NCBI GenBank assembly: GCA_004144865.1
Contig: SEAY01000016.1
Coordinates: forward strand, 1-43,192
Length of the DNA: 43,192 nt
Reading direction: 5' to 3'
From: Comamonadaceae bacterium
Lineage (GTDB): Bacteria > Pseudomonadota > Gammaproteobacteria > Burkholderiales > Burkholderiaceae_C
The position numbers and the translations under genes are program-made. How positions within the stretch are numbered: position 1 is the first letter of the stretch; every line of letters starts with the position of its first letter. The notes under the pieces were generated by a model. That model did no database searches. It saw only the letters and a program-made list of their open reading frames with translations, and was not told where the DNA came from. This document shows positions 9,305 to 18,618 of the stretch, piece after piece.

Positions 9305-9984
9305 CCGACGTGCTGGCGGAAGAAGGCCAGCGTGCGTTCGCGCGCGAGCTTCGCCGCTTCGGCGTTCCACGAACCGCGCTGGTCGCAGTTGAAGCCGTGG
9401 TTCGCGCTATAGACATGCACCTCGACTTCGGGATGCGCCTTCCTGAAGGCCTCGACGCTTTCGAGCGAGATCCACTTGTCCTGGTCGCCGAAGTGCGCCA
9501 TCACGGGGCACCGCGGCTTGCGGGCGATCTCGTCCGGGGTGGTGGCGCCCCCGCCGTAGTAAGGCACGGCCGCGCTGAGGCCCTCGAGCTGGCTGGCGGC
9601 GCGCCAGGACAGCAGGCCGCCGTAGCAGTAGCCCACGATGCCCACCTTGCCGGCGCTCGCGACGGAGCGGATGGCCGCCTGGATGTCCTGCATCACGCCG
9701 GGCGACGGCAGCGCCTCGGTGGCCGCCTTGAGGGCCATGCCCGCGCTCATGTCGTCCGGGCTGTAGCCGAGATCGACGTCCGGCTTCACGCGGTGGAAGA
9801 TGGCCGGAGCGATCGCCAGGTACCCGTCCTTCGCATAGCCGTCGGCCACCGCGCGGATATGCGAATTGACGCCGAAGATCTCCTGGATCACGACGATGCC
9901 ACCGCGCGGCTGGCCCTTGGGTTCGGCGACGTAGGCAGGGATGGACTGGCCGTCGGCGGCCTGGAGTTGTCGGAACTGGCCCAT
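9301..9984 (-). CDS. Dienelactone hydrolase family protein
   Basis: A 227-residue DLH-type alpha/beta hydrolase with the characteristic Cys-Asp-His triad: Cys120 in VGYCYGG, Asp169 in FGDQDKW and His196 in ANHGFNC. Glu35 in IQEIFGVN matches the residue that activates the cysteine in true dienelactone hydrolases. Family members hydrolyse 4-carboxymethylenebutenolides in chlorocatechol pathways, but many paralogues have other ester or lactone substrates. No signal peptide is present. It is the first gene of the operon with the amidohydrolase and GST. The ATG at 9984 has a CAGGAGAAG-like site upstream. Confidence 0.9.
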   Translation of the reverse strand: MGQFRQLQAADGQSIPAYVAEPKGQPRGGIVVIQEIFGVNSHIRAVADGYAKDGYLAIAPAIFHRVKPDVDLGYSPDDMSAGMALKAATEALPSPGVMQDIQAAIRSVASAGKVGIVGYCYGGLLSWRAASQLEGLSAAVPYYGGGATTPDEIARKPRCPVMAHFGDQDKWISLESVEAFRKAHPEVEVHVYSANHGFNCDQRGSWNAEAAKLARERTLAFFRQHVG

Positions 9985-10107
9985 GCGGCTTCTCCTGGTG
10001 CGAAATGCGAAGGCCGCGAGCTTCCCTCAGCCGGTCGCCAGAGTCAACTTGCGCGCATTTGATCTAATGGCGGCCAGCGCCAGGCAGCGCAGCATTGGAG
10101 GCAGCGA

Positions 10108-10854
10108 GTGAGCGAGATCCTGTTGGTCACCGGCGGCAGCCGGGGCATAGGCGCGGCGACCGCGCTGCTGGCGGCGCGCAAGGGCCATGCCGTCGCCGTG
10201 AACTACGCGCGCGCGGAAGAGGCGGCGCAGGACGTGGTGCGCACCATCCGCGAGGCGGGCGGCACGGCGATCGCGGTGCAGGGCGACGTCGCCGACGAGG
10301 CGCAGGTGCTGCGGGTGTTCCGCGAAGTGGACGACAAGCTGGGCCGGCTCACGGGGCTGGTCAACAACGCCGGCATCGTGGACCGCAGCGCGCGCGTCGA
10401 CGAGATGAGCCTGGAGCGCCTCAAGCGCATGTTCGACGTCAACGTGATCGGCAGCTTCCTGTGCGCACGCGAGGCCGTGAAGCGCATGAGCACGAAGCAC
10501 GGCGGCCGCGGCGGCGCCATCGTCAACGTCTCCAGCGCCGCGTCGCGGCTGGGTGCGCCTGGCCAGTACGTGGACTATGCGGCGTCCAAGGGCGCGATCG
10601 ACGTGCTGACCATCGGCCTCGCGAAGGAGGTCGCTGCCGAAGGCATCCGCGTGAATGCCGTGCGGCCCGGCCTCATCGAGACCGAGATCCATGCCTCGGG
10701 CGGCCTGCCGAACCGCGTGCGCGACCTGGCCCACCTCGTGCCGATGGGGCGCGGCGGCACGGCGGACGAAGTGGCGCAGGCGATCGTCTGGCTGCTGTCG
10801 CCCGAATCGAGCTACACCACCATGTCCCTGCTCGAAATCTCGGGAGGACGCTGA
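10108..10854 (+). CDS. SDR family NAD(P)-dependent oxidoreductase
   Basis: A 248-residue short-chain dehydrogenase/reductase. It has the nucleotide-binding T8-G-G-S-R-G-I-G15 motif, NNAG at 86-89, the catalytic Ser142/143 in VNVSSAAS, and Y157-x-x-x-K161. An arginine directly after the glycine motif start and the VNYAR segment after beta-2 suggest NADP preference. The GTG at 10108 has a GGAGG site seven bases upstream and is the only start that preserves the full Rossmann fold. The next gene, a MaoC-type dehydratase, starts inside its stop codon (TGATG). The pair resembles a ketoacyl reductase plus hydratase couple acting on acyl thioesters. Confidence 0.93.
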   Translation: MSEILLVTGGSRGIGAATALLAARKGHAVAVNYARAEEAAQDVVRTIREAGGTAIAVQGDVADEAQVLRVFREVDDKLGRLTGLVNNAGIVDRSARVDEMSLERLKRMFDVNVIGSFLCAREAVKRMSTKHGGRGGAIVNVSSAASRLGAPGQYVDYAASKGAIDVLTIGLAKEVAAEGIRVNAVRPGLIETEIHASGGLPNRVRDLAHLVPMGRGGTADEVAQAIVWLLSPESSYTTMSLLEISGGR

Positions 10855-11351
10855 TGCCCGCCACCCTTCACTGGGAAGACCTGCAGGCCGGCAGCGTGCG
10901 CGAGCTGGGCACCACCAGCGTGACCGCCGACGAGATCAAGGAGTTCGCGGGCAAGTACGACCCGCAGCCCTTCCACCTGGACGAGGACGCCGCGCGCAGC
11001 TCGCTGTTCGGCAGCCTGTGCGCGAGCGGCTGGCACACCTGCGCGCTGGCCATGCGCCTCACGGTCGACAACATGCTGCGGCATTCCACCAGCCTGGGCT
11101 CGCCGGGGCTGGAGAGCCTGAAGTGGCTCAAGCCGGTGTATCCCGGCGACATGCTGTCGCTGCGGCACACGATCCTGGAGTCGCGCGGGCTGCGCAAGCG
11201 CCCCGACACGGGCCTGGTGCGTTCGCGCTGGGAGATGTTCAACCAGAAGGGCGAGCAGGTGCTGGAGATGGAGGGCTACGGCTTCTTCCGCCGGCGGGAG
11301 CCCGCCACCGAAGAGGAACTGGCGCGCATGGACGCCCAGCGCGCCGCCTGA
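10854..11351 (+). CDS. MaoC-like (R)-hydratase
   Basis: A 165-residue hot-dog fold protein of the MaoC dehydratase family. The catalytic dyad is Asp36 and His41 in KYDPQPFHLDE, followed by GSLCASGWHTCAL. Such enzymes hydrate trans-2-enoyl thioesters. The ATG overlaps the preceding SDR stop by one base and has a GGGAGG site, so the two are translationally coupled. The pair probably works on the same acyl-CoA or acyl-ACP type substrate. The C-terminal 25 residues are charged and probably not part of the fold. Confidence 0.92.
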   Translation: MPATLHWEDLQAGSVRELGTTSVTADEIKEFAGKYDPQPFHLDEDAARSSLFGSLCASGWHTCALAMRLTVDNMLRHSTSLGSPGLESLKWLKPVYPGDMLSLRHTILESRGLRKRPDTGLVRSRWEMFNQKGEQVLEMEGYGFFRRREPATEEELARMDAQRAA

Positions 11352-12002
11352 ATGGATTCCTTCAAGGCGCTGATCACCCTGCTGGCGATCGTCAATCCGC
11401 CGGCCATCGTTCCTTTCTTCATCCACTACACGCAGGGCTTCTCGCGCGCCAACCGCCGCCACACCATCCTGGTGGCGTCGTTCAGCGCGTTCCTGGTGAT
11501 CGCGGCCAGCGCGCTGCTGGGCATCCGCATCCTGGAGTTCTTTGGCATCTCGCTGGCGAGTTTCCAGGTCGGCGGCGGCATGCTGCTGCTGACCAGCGCG
11601 CTCAACATGCTGAACGCCAAGCCGGCGGAGGTGAAGCCGGCCACCAACGAGCTGGAGGAAGGCGCGGAGAAGGCGGCCATGGGCGCGAGCATCGCGGTCG
11701 TCCCGCTCACGATTCCGTTGCTGACGGGCCCGGCGACCATGTCCACCGTGGTGATCTACGCCGAACGCGCGCAGACCATGCTGCAGATGGCGACCCTCGT
11801 CGGCTACGGACTCGTGATCGCGGTGGTGACCGCGATCTCGTTCGCGTTGGCGAATCCCATCGCGCGCGTCCTGGGGCAGACCGGCATCAACGTACTCACG
11901 CGCCTCATGGGCCTGATCCTCGCCGCCCTCGCGGTGGAGGTGATGGCCGAAGGGCTGGGCAAGCTGTTCCCCATCCTCGGCCGAACCTCCGGCGGCGGGT
12001 GA
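11352..12002 (+). CDS. MarC family integral membrane protein
   Basis: A 216-residue protein with six predicted membrane helices. It carries family hallmarks: an AIVNPPAIVPFF motif in the first helix, the loop after helix 3, and PLTIPLLTGPATMSTV before helix 4. MarC/YhgN proteins have no confirmed transport substrate; an early multiple-antibiotic-resistance link was withdrawn. The ATG directly follows the MaoC stop, so it is in the same run of genes, though the functional tie is unclear. It converges with the chemoreceptor gene, with 39 bases between them and no clear terminator. Confidence 0.92.
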   Translation: MDSFKALITLLAIVNPPAIVPFFIHYTQGFSRANRRHTILVASFSAFLVIAASALLGIRILEFFGISLASFQVGGGMLLLTSALNMLNAKPAEVKPATNELEEGAEKAAMGASIAVVPLTIPLLTGPATMSTVVIYAERAQTMLQMATLVGYGLVIAVVTAISFALANPIARVLGQTGINVLTRLMGLILAALAVEVMAEGLGKLFPILGRTSGGG

Positions 12003-12041
12003 CGCCCAGGCGGAGGGAGACCGCCACCTACCCGTTCTGAA

Positions 12042-13799
12042 TCAGAACTCGCGCCACTCGCCTCGCGGCAGTGCGCCGGGCTGCGTGGTGGCCCATGACG
12101 GGAGCTTGGGTGCCACGCGGATCGGCTCCACGGGCCTCAGCGGCACGATCGCGGGTTGGGGCTGGGGCTGCGGTTGCACTACGACCTGCGGCGCGGCGTG
12201 CGTGTCGCCGATGCGGAAACGCGAGACGGCATGCAGCAGCGAGCCGGCCTGGTCCTTCATGGACTGGGTGGCGGCCGCGGCCTCCTCCACCAGCGAGGCG
12301 TTCTGCTGCACCACCTGCTCCATCTGCGTGATGGCGGTGTTGACCTGCTCGATGCCGCTGCTCTGCTCCTGCGACGCCGCGGCGATCTCCGAGACCAGCT
12401 CGTTCACCCGCTCCACGGACGCCACGATGCGCTCCATCTTCTCGCCGGCCTGCGCCACCTGCTGCGTTCCGGCCTCCACCCGCGCGGCCGAATCGGCGAT
12501 GAGGGTCTTGATCTCCTTGGCCGCCTGCGCGCTGCGCTGCGCCAGGCTGCGCACCTCGGAAGCCACCACGGCGAAACCGCGGCCCTGGTCGCCGGCACGC
12601 GCCGCTTCCACCGCCGCATTCAGAGCGAGGATGTTGGTCTGGAACGCGATCCCGTCGATCACCCCGGTGATCTCTGCGATCTTGCGCGAGGCGGCGGAGA
12701 TGCCGTTCATGGTGTCGACCACCTGCCCGACGGCGGCCCCGCCCTCCCGCGCGACGGCCGAAGCGGTGTGCGCGAGTTCGTTGGCCTGCCGCGCGTTGTC
12801 GGCGTTCTGCGCCACCGTGGACGTGAGTTCCTCCATGGAACTGGCGGTCTCCTCCAGCGTGCTCGCCTGTTCCTCGGTGCGCTGCGAGAGATCGGTGTTG
12901 CCCTGCGCGATCTGCGCGCTGCTGTCCGCCACCGTGCGCGCGCCCTCGGCGACTTCGCGCACCAGGCCGCGCAGGCGCTCGCCCATGTCGCCCAGCGCGC
13001 GCAGCAGCTGGCCCATCTCGTCGCGCGAGTGGCTCGTGATGCGCACCGTGAGGTCGCCGTCCGCCACGCGCCGCGCGGCCGCGACGGCCTCGTTCACGGA
13101 ACCGGTGATCGAACGCGTGATCAGCCAGGCGGCCAGCAGCGCGAGCAGTACGCCGCCCGCGGCCAGGCCCAGCACCATGTTGCGGCCGGTGGTGGCACTG
13201 GCGCTCGCGGCCTGCGCCTCGCGACCGACTTCGGCCGTGAAGTGCTCGGACATCGCCTGGATCGAACCGACATAGCGGTCGATCGCGGGCAGCATGTTGC
13301 CCTCCATCATCCTGAGCGCGCCCTGCGTGTCGCCGCCCTTCTTCAGTTCCAGCACGGCCTTGCGCGATTCCAGGTAGGCGGCGCGACGCGCGCCGACCTC
13401 GGCGAACAGCTTCCTTGCATCGGGCGTATCGAGCAGCCCTTCGAGTTCCTGTTGCAGCGACGAGATGCGCTTGGTGGTCGCCTCCATCGCCGGCGTGAGC
13501 AGCCGGCGCAGCTCGGGATCGTCGGAGTGGGTGAGCACCGTGGCGCGCACGGCGTTGGAGCGGGTATGCGACAGCCATTCGCCCACCAGCCGCTCCAGCC
13601 GCAGGTGCACGCTGGCCAGGTCGTTGCTGATGGCGCTGAGCTGTGCAAGCCGCCACGCGCCTATGCCAGCGGTGCCCGCCAGCAGCAGGATGAGCGCGGC
13701 GAAGGTGATGGCCAGGCGCAGGCGAATGGTGGCGCCGCGCGTGCGGGCTCCAGCGGATACTTCATTCAAGACTGATCTCCTCAACGACGGTCGCCTCAC
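12042..13799 (-). CDS. Methyl-accepting chemotaxis protein
   Basis: A transmembrane chemoreceptor of up to 585 residues. It has a first membrane helix (about 28-49), a periplasmic four-helix-bundle type sensor (about 50-200), a second helix (about 205-226) leading into a HAMP domain, and a long signalling coiled coil with the hairpin tip around EITGVIDGIAFQTNILALN. A proline/glutamine-rich linker precedes a final GEWREF. That end fits the x-W-x-x-F pentapeptide used to tether CheR, so the receptor is probably a high-abundance type able to recruit adaptation enzymes. The ligand is unknown. Two starts are possible: GTG at 13799 with GGAG upstream, or TTG at 13769 with a better-spaced GAGGAG; the latter gives 575 residues. 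Confidence 0.92.
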   Translation of the reverse strand: MRRPSLRRSVLNEVSAGARTRGATIRLRLAITFAALILLLAGTAGIGAWRLAQLSAISNDLASVHLRLERLVGEWLSHTRSNAVRATVLTHSDDPELRRLLTPAMEATTKRISSLQQELEGLLDTPDARKLFAEVGARRAAYLESRKAVLELKKGGDTQGALRMMEGNMLPAIDRYVGSIQAMSEHFTAEVGREAQAASASATTGRNMVLGLAAGGVLLALLAAWLITRSITGSVNEAVAAARRVADGDLTVRITSHSRDEMGQLLRALGDMGERLRGLVREVAEGARTVADSSAQIAQGNTDLSQRTEEQASTLEETASSMEELTSTVAQNADNARQANELAHTASAVAREGGAAVGQVVDTMNGISAASRKIAEITGVIDGIAFQTNILALNAAVEAARAGDQGRGFAVVASEVRSLAQRSAQAAKEIKTLIADSAARVEAGTQQVAQAGEKMERIVASVERVNELVSEIAAASQEQSSGIEQVNTAITQMEQVVQQNASLVEEAAAATQSMKDQAGSLLHAVSRFRIGDTHAAPQVVVQPQPQPQPAIVPLRPVEPIRVAPKLPSWATTQPGALPRGEWREF

Positions 13800-13929
13800 C
13801 GGGCGGCTCCGGTCGAGCTTAGCGGCCGCCCGCGGGAACGCTAAGGAAATTGCTCACGCTCGGGGGGGCGGGACAACCCGCATTCCATCAGTCGCATTGA
13901 ATATGCTGGCTTCGCCAGGGAGGCCCGCG

Positions 13930-14511
13930 CTAGCGGGCGCGCTTCAGCAGGGACGTGCGCACTTCAGCCGGCACCGCGCCGGCCTTCAGCACCGTGGCGA
14001 CGTCCTTGCGTTCGTCCACCACCTCCACGCGCGTGATCACGTTGAAGTCGTTGCGGTGGAAGCGCAGCGTGCCGATGTAGACCGCGCTGGCCCCGGGCGG
14101 CACGTCGAAATACAGGCCGCCGGGAAACCACAGGCGCTCCTGCTCCATCACGTCGAGGTGCGCCAGGCCGCCATTGACCCAGGTGCGCTGCCGCGGCGCC
14201 TTCACCATGAAGGGCACGCCCCACTGCGCCTCCAGGCTGCCCTGGAAATCGGCGACGTCCACCTGCGCGGTTTTCACCGGCCGGTACTCGCCGCCGGTGG
14301 ACAGCCACACGCGCTGCAGCAGCCGCTTCTCGCCCACCACGTTCCAGTGCGTCTTCTGCTCGCCGCGCTCCAGCGGCGGCACCAGTTCGACCTTGCCGAT
14401 CACCACCACCTCGCCGTCGCCCGCCCGCAGGTCCGAGGCCTCGGGCAGCGCCCGCGGCATGGCGCAGGCCTGCAGCAGCAGGCACGAAAGGATGGCGAGC
14501 CAGGCCTTCAT
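13930..14511 (-). CDS. Predicted lipoprotein of unknown function
   Basis: A 193-residue protein with a lipoprotein signal peptide: a hydrophobic stretch then LLLQAC with the lipid-attachment Cys16. I do not recognise the family. The mature part is mostly beta-strand-like with a GLYFDVPPGASAVYIGTLRF segment near 140-160 that resembles small surface-lipoprotein sandwich folds. The ATG at 14511 overlaps the upstream lipoprotein stop by ATGA, so the two are made together and may form a complex in the cell envelope. No T-run terminator follows; a weak 5-base hairpin lies at 13868-13881. Confidence 0.75.
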   Translation of the reverse strand: MKAWLAILSCLLLQACAMPRALPEASDLRAGDGEVVVIGKVELVPPLERGEQKTHWNVVGEKRLLQRVWLSTGGEYRPVKTAQVDVADFQGSLEAQWGVPFMVKAPRQRTWVNGGLAHLDVMEQERLWFPGGLYFDVPPGASAVYIGTLRFHRNDFNVITRVEVVDERKDVATVLKAGAVPAEVRTSLLKRAR

Positions 14512-15074
14512 CGCATCTGCGCCAGTTCGCGCTTGATGCGCTCGGCGATCACCGGCACGTCGTTCGCTTCCTTCAGGATCTCTTCGAGCATCTCGCGGCG
14601 CGACGGCGCCTGCGTGGCCGGCACCACCTCGAACTTGCCCTGCTCGAACATGCCGGTCTTCACTTCCTTGAGGTTGTACGACCCCATGTGATAGACGCCC
14701 GGGTTCCTGATCACGATGGCGCCGACGTCGTCGCCCTGCTTGCCGAACGAATACTTGTAGGTGGTGTTGCTGCACAGGATGCCCAGGCAGCGCTGCCCCG
14801 CGGCCGACTCCGTCTTGTGCGCACCGTTCGGCAGCGCCATCGTGTAATAGAGATAGCCGCCCTTGAACTCCTTCACCGCCGCCGGGTAGTACGGCTCCTC
14901 GGTGCGCGGGCGGAACTGATAGATCGACACCGCGTGCAGGCGGTTGGCATCCACGTCCTTGATGTTCAGCCAGCCGTAGCCGACGGAGCGGTCGTTGAAG
15001 TCGGTGATCTTGGTGTAGCTGGCGCAGCCGGCCAGCGACGCGGCGACGAGCGCCAGGGCAAGGGGCTTGAGCAT
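14508..15074 (-). CDS. Predicted lipoprotein of unknown function
   Basis: A 188-residue protein with a clear lipobox (SLAGC, Cys17). The mature region has a YGWLNIKDVDANRL segment, a Cys-x4-Cys pair (RCLGILCSN) that may form a disulfide, and a charged helical C-terminus (about 150-188). The family is not recognised. The ATG at 15074 has an AAGGA site upstream. The reading frame is open well beyond this, to about 15935, but that part has low-complexity translation and crosses a terminator and another gene, so it is rejected. It is coupled by ATGA overlap to the second lipoprotein. Confidence 0.78.
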   Translation of the reverse strand: MLKPLALALVAASLAGCASYTKITDFNDRSVGYGWLNIKDVDANRLHAVSIYQFRPRTEEPYYPAAVKEFKGGYLYYTMALPNGAHKTESAAGQRCLGILCSNTTYKYSFGKQGDDVGAIVIRNPGVYHMGSYNLKEVKTGMFEQGKFEVVPATQAPSRREMLEEILKEANDVPVIAERIKRELAQMR

Positions 15075-15437
15075 GGGGATGTCCTTCTTCTTGGTGTGCT
15101 TGGAACGGGCCAGTGTCCAGTTGGCGCCGCATCCGTCCGCGCTCCGCATTGCGCACGTCGCCGCGCAGCCCGACCATGGGCGGCTTGCAGCCGACCAGCG
15201 GAGCCCGCGACGCAGTGAAAACGACACCTGCGCGCGCGCCCGCATGGCCACGCGACCTGCCACCACGGCCGCGCAGACGCAGCGGTTCCATGCGCATTGA
15301 AGCGATTGGTTGCGCGGCCCAACGGGCGCCTCGTTGATTCGCATCAAGTCGAAAGTCGTACAGGCGCGAATACTGGACTCGGGACTTGAACACCGGGTCC
15401 TTTCCCCCTCAACTCGCTCGCTCCCAGGAGAATCGAA
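15075..15437. other. Intergenic stretch without a supported gene
   Basis: This 363-base gap separates a divergent pair: the lipoprotein operon (minus) and a small exported protein (plus). It should contain both promoters. Only weak matches are seen, for example TTGATT near 15335 on the plus strand without a good partner -10 box. Several short frames here look like chance openings in GC-rich DNA. Confidence 0.6.
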
Positions 15438-15776
15438 ATGAAACACTCTGTCCTTACCGTCGCCGCCCTCGCTGGCGCCCTGCTTTCCGCGGGCGCCCTG
15501 GCCCAGTCCAAGGGCGAGGCCGACTACGACGAAATGTGCCGGGCCAAGCCCATGCAGGGGACTGCCGCCGAAAAGGCTGCCACCCGCCAGCGTTGCATCG
15601 AAGAGGCGAAGAAGGCCGCCAAGACCGACGTGCCGGGAATGGCGGACCAGCCCGGCGTCGCGGGCACGAAGACCGCAACGAAGGCCGAGAAGGCAGCTGC
15701 GCGCGAGGCCCGCAAGGCAACCGGCGCGCAGGTCGCCAAGCAACCCAAACAGGATCCGAAGCAGCCGACGAACTGA
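15438..15776 (+). CDS. Small exported protein of unknown function
   Basis: A 112-residue protein with a Sec signal peptide (1-22, cleavage after GALA before QSKGE). The mature part is about 90 residues, very rich in lysine, alanine and glutamate, with two cysteines (Cys34 and Cys52) that could form one disulfide and a disordered KQPKQDPKQP tail. It resembles the short, periplasmic, Lys/Ala-rich proteins common in Comamonadaceae, none with a known role. The ATG at 15438 has GGAG upstream at good distance. A strong terminator follows. Confidence 0.75.
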   Translation: MKHSVLTVAALAGALLSAGALAQSKGEADYDEMCRAKPMQGTAAEKAATRQRCIEEAKKAAKTDVPGMADQPGVAGTKTATKAEKAAAREARKATGAQVAKQPKQDPKQPTN

Positions 15777-15793
15777 CGCGGCTCGTCGCCCTG

Positions 15794-15824
15794 GAAGACG
15801 GACCTTTGCGTCCGTCTTCTTTTT
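15794..15824 (+). terminator. Intrinsic terminator
   Basis: A perfect 10-base stem (15794-15803 with 15810-15819, GAAGACGGAC type) and a CTTTGC loop is followed by five T (15820-15824). It ends the small exported protein gene 18 bases after its stop. Confidence 0.9.
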
Positions 15825-15843
15825 GGGCGAGGCTTCCCGCGAA

Positions 15844-15883
15844 CCAGGGCGGGCCCGTCGCAACGGGGACGGGCCCGCCCTGG
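15844..15883. repeat. 16-base perfect inverted repeat
   Basis: Two 16-base arms (15844-15859 and 15868-15883) are perfectly complementary around an 8-base spacer. The arms contain the GGGCGGGCCCGTC core. There is no T-run, so it is not a standard intrinsic terminator. It sits between the terminator of the previous gene and the groES promoter and would form a very stable hairpin in RNA from either strand. Confidence 0.7.
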
Positions 15884-15920
15884 ACAGCCCTCGTAGGCCA
15901 GCGACTACGCCCTGCCCCGC

Positions 15921-15948
15921 TTGAAACCGACACAAACAGCCTTATCAT
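15921..15948 (+). promoter_or_regulatory. groESL promoter
   Basis: A TTGAAA -35 box (15921-15926) and a TATCAT -10 box (15943-15948) are separated by 16 bases. The preceding base makes the -35 read CTTGAAA, which also matches a sigma-32 -35 element; the -10 match to sigma-32 is poor. The -10 overlaps the first arm of the CIRCE operator, so repressor binding would block initiation. Confidence 0.75.
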
Positions 15949-15974
15949 TAGCACTCGCTGGAACTGAGTGCTAG
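15948..15974 (+). promoter_or_regulatory. CIRCE operator for HrcA
   Basis: The sequence reads TTAGCACTC, nine bases, GAGTGCTAG. This matches the CIRCE consensus (TTAGCACTC-N9-GAGTGCTAA) at all but the last base. HrcA binds CIRCE and represses groESL until heat shock. It lies immediately upstream of groES. Confidence 0.95.
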
Positions 15975-16075
15975 CAGCAGAGCTGCCCGGCACCCGCGCT
16001 TCCACGATAAGTTATTGAGCGCTAACTTCGTTGGCGCTTTTTGGTGTCCACCATGTTTCCATTGAAGGAGATGCA

Positions 16076-16393
16076 ATGAAACTTCGTCCTCTGCACGACC
16101 GTGTGATCGTCAAGCGCCTCGAACAAGAAACCAAGACGGCGTCTGGCATCGTGATCCCGGACAACGCCGCCGAGAAGCCGGACCAGGGTGAAGTCCTGGC
16201 CGTGGGCCCCGGCCGCAAGAACGACAAGGGCGAAATCCTGGCGCTGAACGTCAAGGTCGGCGACCGCGTGCTCTTCGGCAAGTACTCCGGCCAGACCGTC
16301 AAGGTCGATGGCGACGAGCTGCTGGTCATGAAGGAAGACGACCTCTTCGCCGTGATCGAAGGCGCGCCCGCCGGCCTGAAGAAGGTCGCCTGA
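16076..16393 (+). CDS. groES: Co-chaperonin GroES
   Basis: A 105-residue GroES that caps the GroEL chamber as a heptamer. The mobile loop is at 17-32 with the GIVIP contact to GroEL, and the [15 protein letters not shown] strand region is intact. The usual betaproteobacterial protein ends at about 96 residues; this one continues with [11 protein letters not shown], about nine extra residues. The ATG at 16076 has an AAGGAG site and begins at the conserved [10 protein letters not shown]; the frame is open 45 bases upstream but without support. It is the first gene of the CIRCE-controlled groESL operon, 46 bases before groEL. Confidence 0.97.
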   Translation: MKLRPLHDRVIVKRLEQETKTASGIVIPDNAAEKPDQGEVLAVGPGRKNDKGEILALNVKVGDRVLFGKYSGQTVKVDGDELLVMKEDDLFAVIEGAPAGLKKVA

Positions 16394-16436
16394 GCGCCCT
16401 CTCCCCCGGAATCAATTCATCTCTTCGAGGTACTGA

Positions 16437-18086
<1,650 letters not shown>

Positions 18087-18122
18087 TGTCCGCCTGAACC
18101 AGCCGGTTCAAGCAAGGAAAAG

Positions 18123-18151
18123 GCCCGCGGTGCAAGCCGCGGGCTTTTTTT
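18123..18151 (+). terminator. Intrinsic terminator of groESL
   Basis: An 8-base perfect stem (18123-18130 with 18137-18144, GCCCGCGG type), a six-base loop and seven T (18145-18151). It lies 36 bases past the groEL stop. Confidence 0.93.
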
Positions 18152-18226
18152 CTTTGCAGGGCAGCCGGACATCGCCCGCCGCATCGGTGTTGCAGTTGAG
18201 CACGCGCTGCTGAGATACTGTGCGCG

Positions 18227-18298
18227 ATGAAATTCCAAGACCTTGCCGCCTTCCATGCGCCGGCAGCTGGAGCAGCCTGGGTCATGTGGGGTCGGTGA
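18227..18298 (+). CDS. Possible 23-residue leaderless peptide or gene remnant
   Basis: A short frame (MKFQDLAAFHAP and on, ending VMWGR) begins 7 bases after a GATACT box that has a TTGCAG box 18 bases upstream, so any transcript would be nearly leaderless. It may be the cut-off start of a gene that once lay downstream of groEL, since decayed sequence follows at once. It is weakly supported and could be chance. Confidence 0.2.
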   Translation: MKFQDLAAFHAPAAGAAWVMWGR

Positions 18299-18389
18299 TC
18301 ACGCGTTGACAGAAGAAGTCGGCCGCGGCGCAAGCCGCCGCGTTTCCTCGGCTGCGTAATGATGCGCGTGAACGCGGCCCAGGAAATCC

Positions 18390-18527
18390 CGACCAGGGCC
18401 CCGGCATCAAGCTGGTACTGGAGGCGATCGAGTCGCCGCTACGCGAGCTCGTGGCGAACGCGGTGGCGAGCCGAGCATGGTGGTTAATGCCGTGCTGAAC
18501 GGCAAGGCAACTACGGCTTCAACGCCA
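18390..18527 (+). pseudogene. Decayed fragment of a second groEL
   Basis: This 138-base stretch matches groEL 17741-17880 (residues about 434-480, [13 protein letters not shown] onward) nearly throughout. By eye there are about 13 substitutions and two single-base deletions, roughly 90 percent identity. The deletions (near 18461 and 18507) break the frame, so no product is made. Neither flank extends clearly into more groEL sequence. It is either a partial duplication of the neighbouring gene that has since diverged or the scar of a lost paralogue. It sits at the boundary between the groESL operon and the Rhs locus. Confidence 0.85.
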
Positions 18528-18580
18528 CGGGGCTGTCTGAATTCTTGTGTTCGAGGCGCTCGGAGACTTCCCCACGGCGG

Positions 18581-18602
18581 CGTTCGTCGCTTGCGACGAA
18601 CG
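18581..18602. repeat. 10-base inverted repeat beyond the immunity gene
   Basis: Arms CGTTCGTCGC and its complement flank a TT spacer. It lies 16 bases past the stop of the probable immunity gene on the minus strand, where a terminator is expected. It lacks a T-run, so a terminator role is only possible. Confidence 0.55.
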
Positions 18603-18618
18603 CACACAGCGGTGGGCA

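Noticed and set aside
15075..15935. N-terminal extension of the 188-residue lipoprotein
   Set aside because: The frame is open, but the lipobox signal peptide begins at 15074 and the extension crosses another gene and its terminator.
18581..18602. Intrinsic terminator of the Rhs-immunity pair
   Set aside because: The hairpin is good but there is no T-run on either strand; it is listed only as an inverted repeat.
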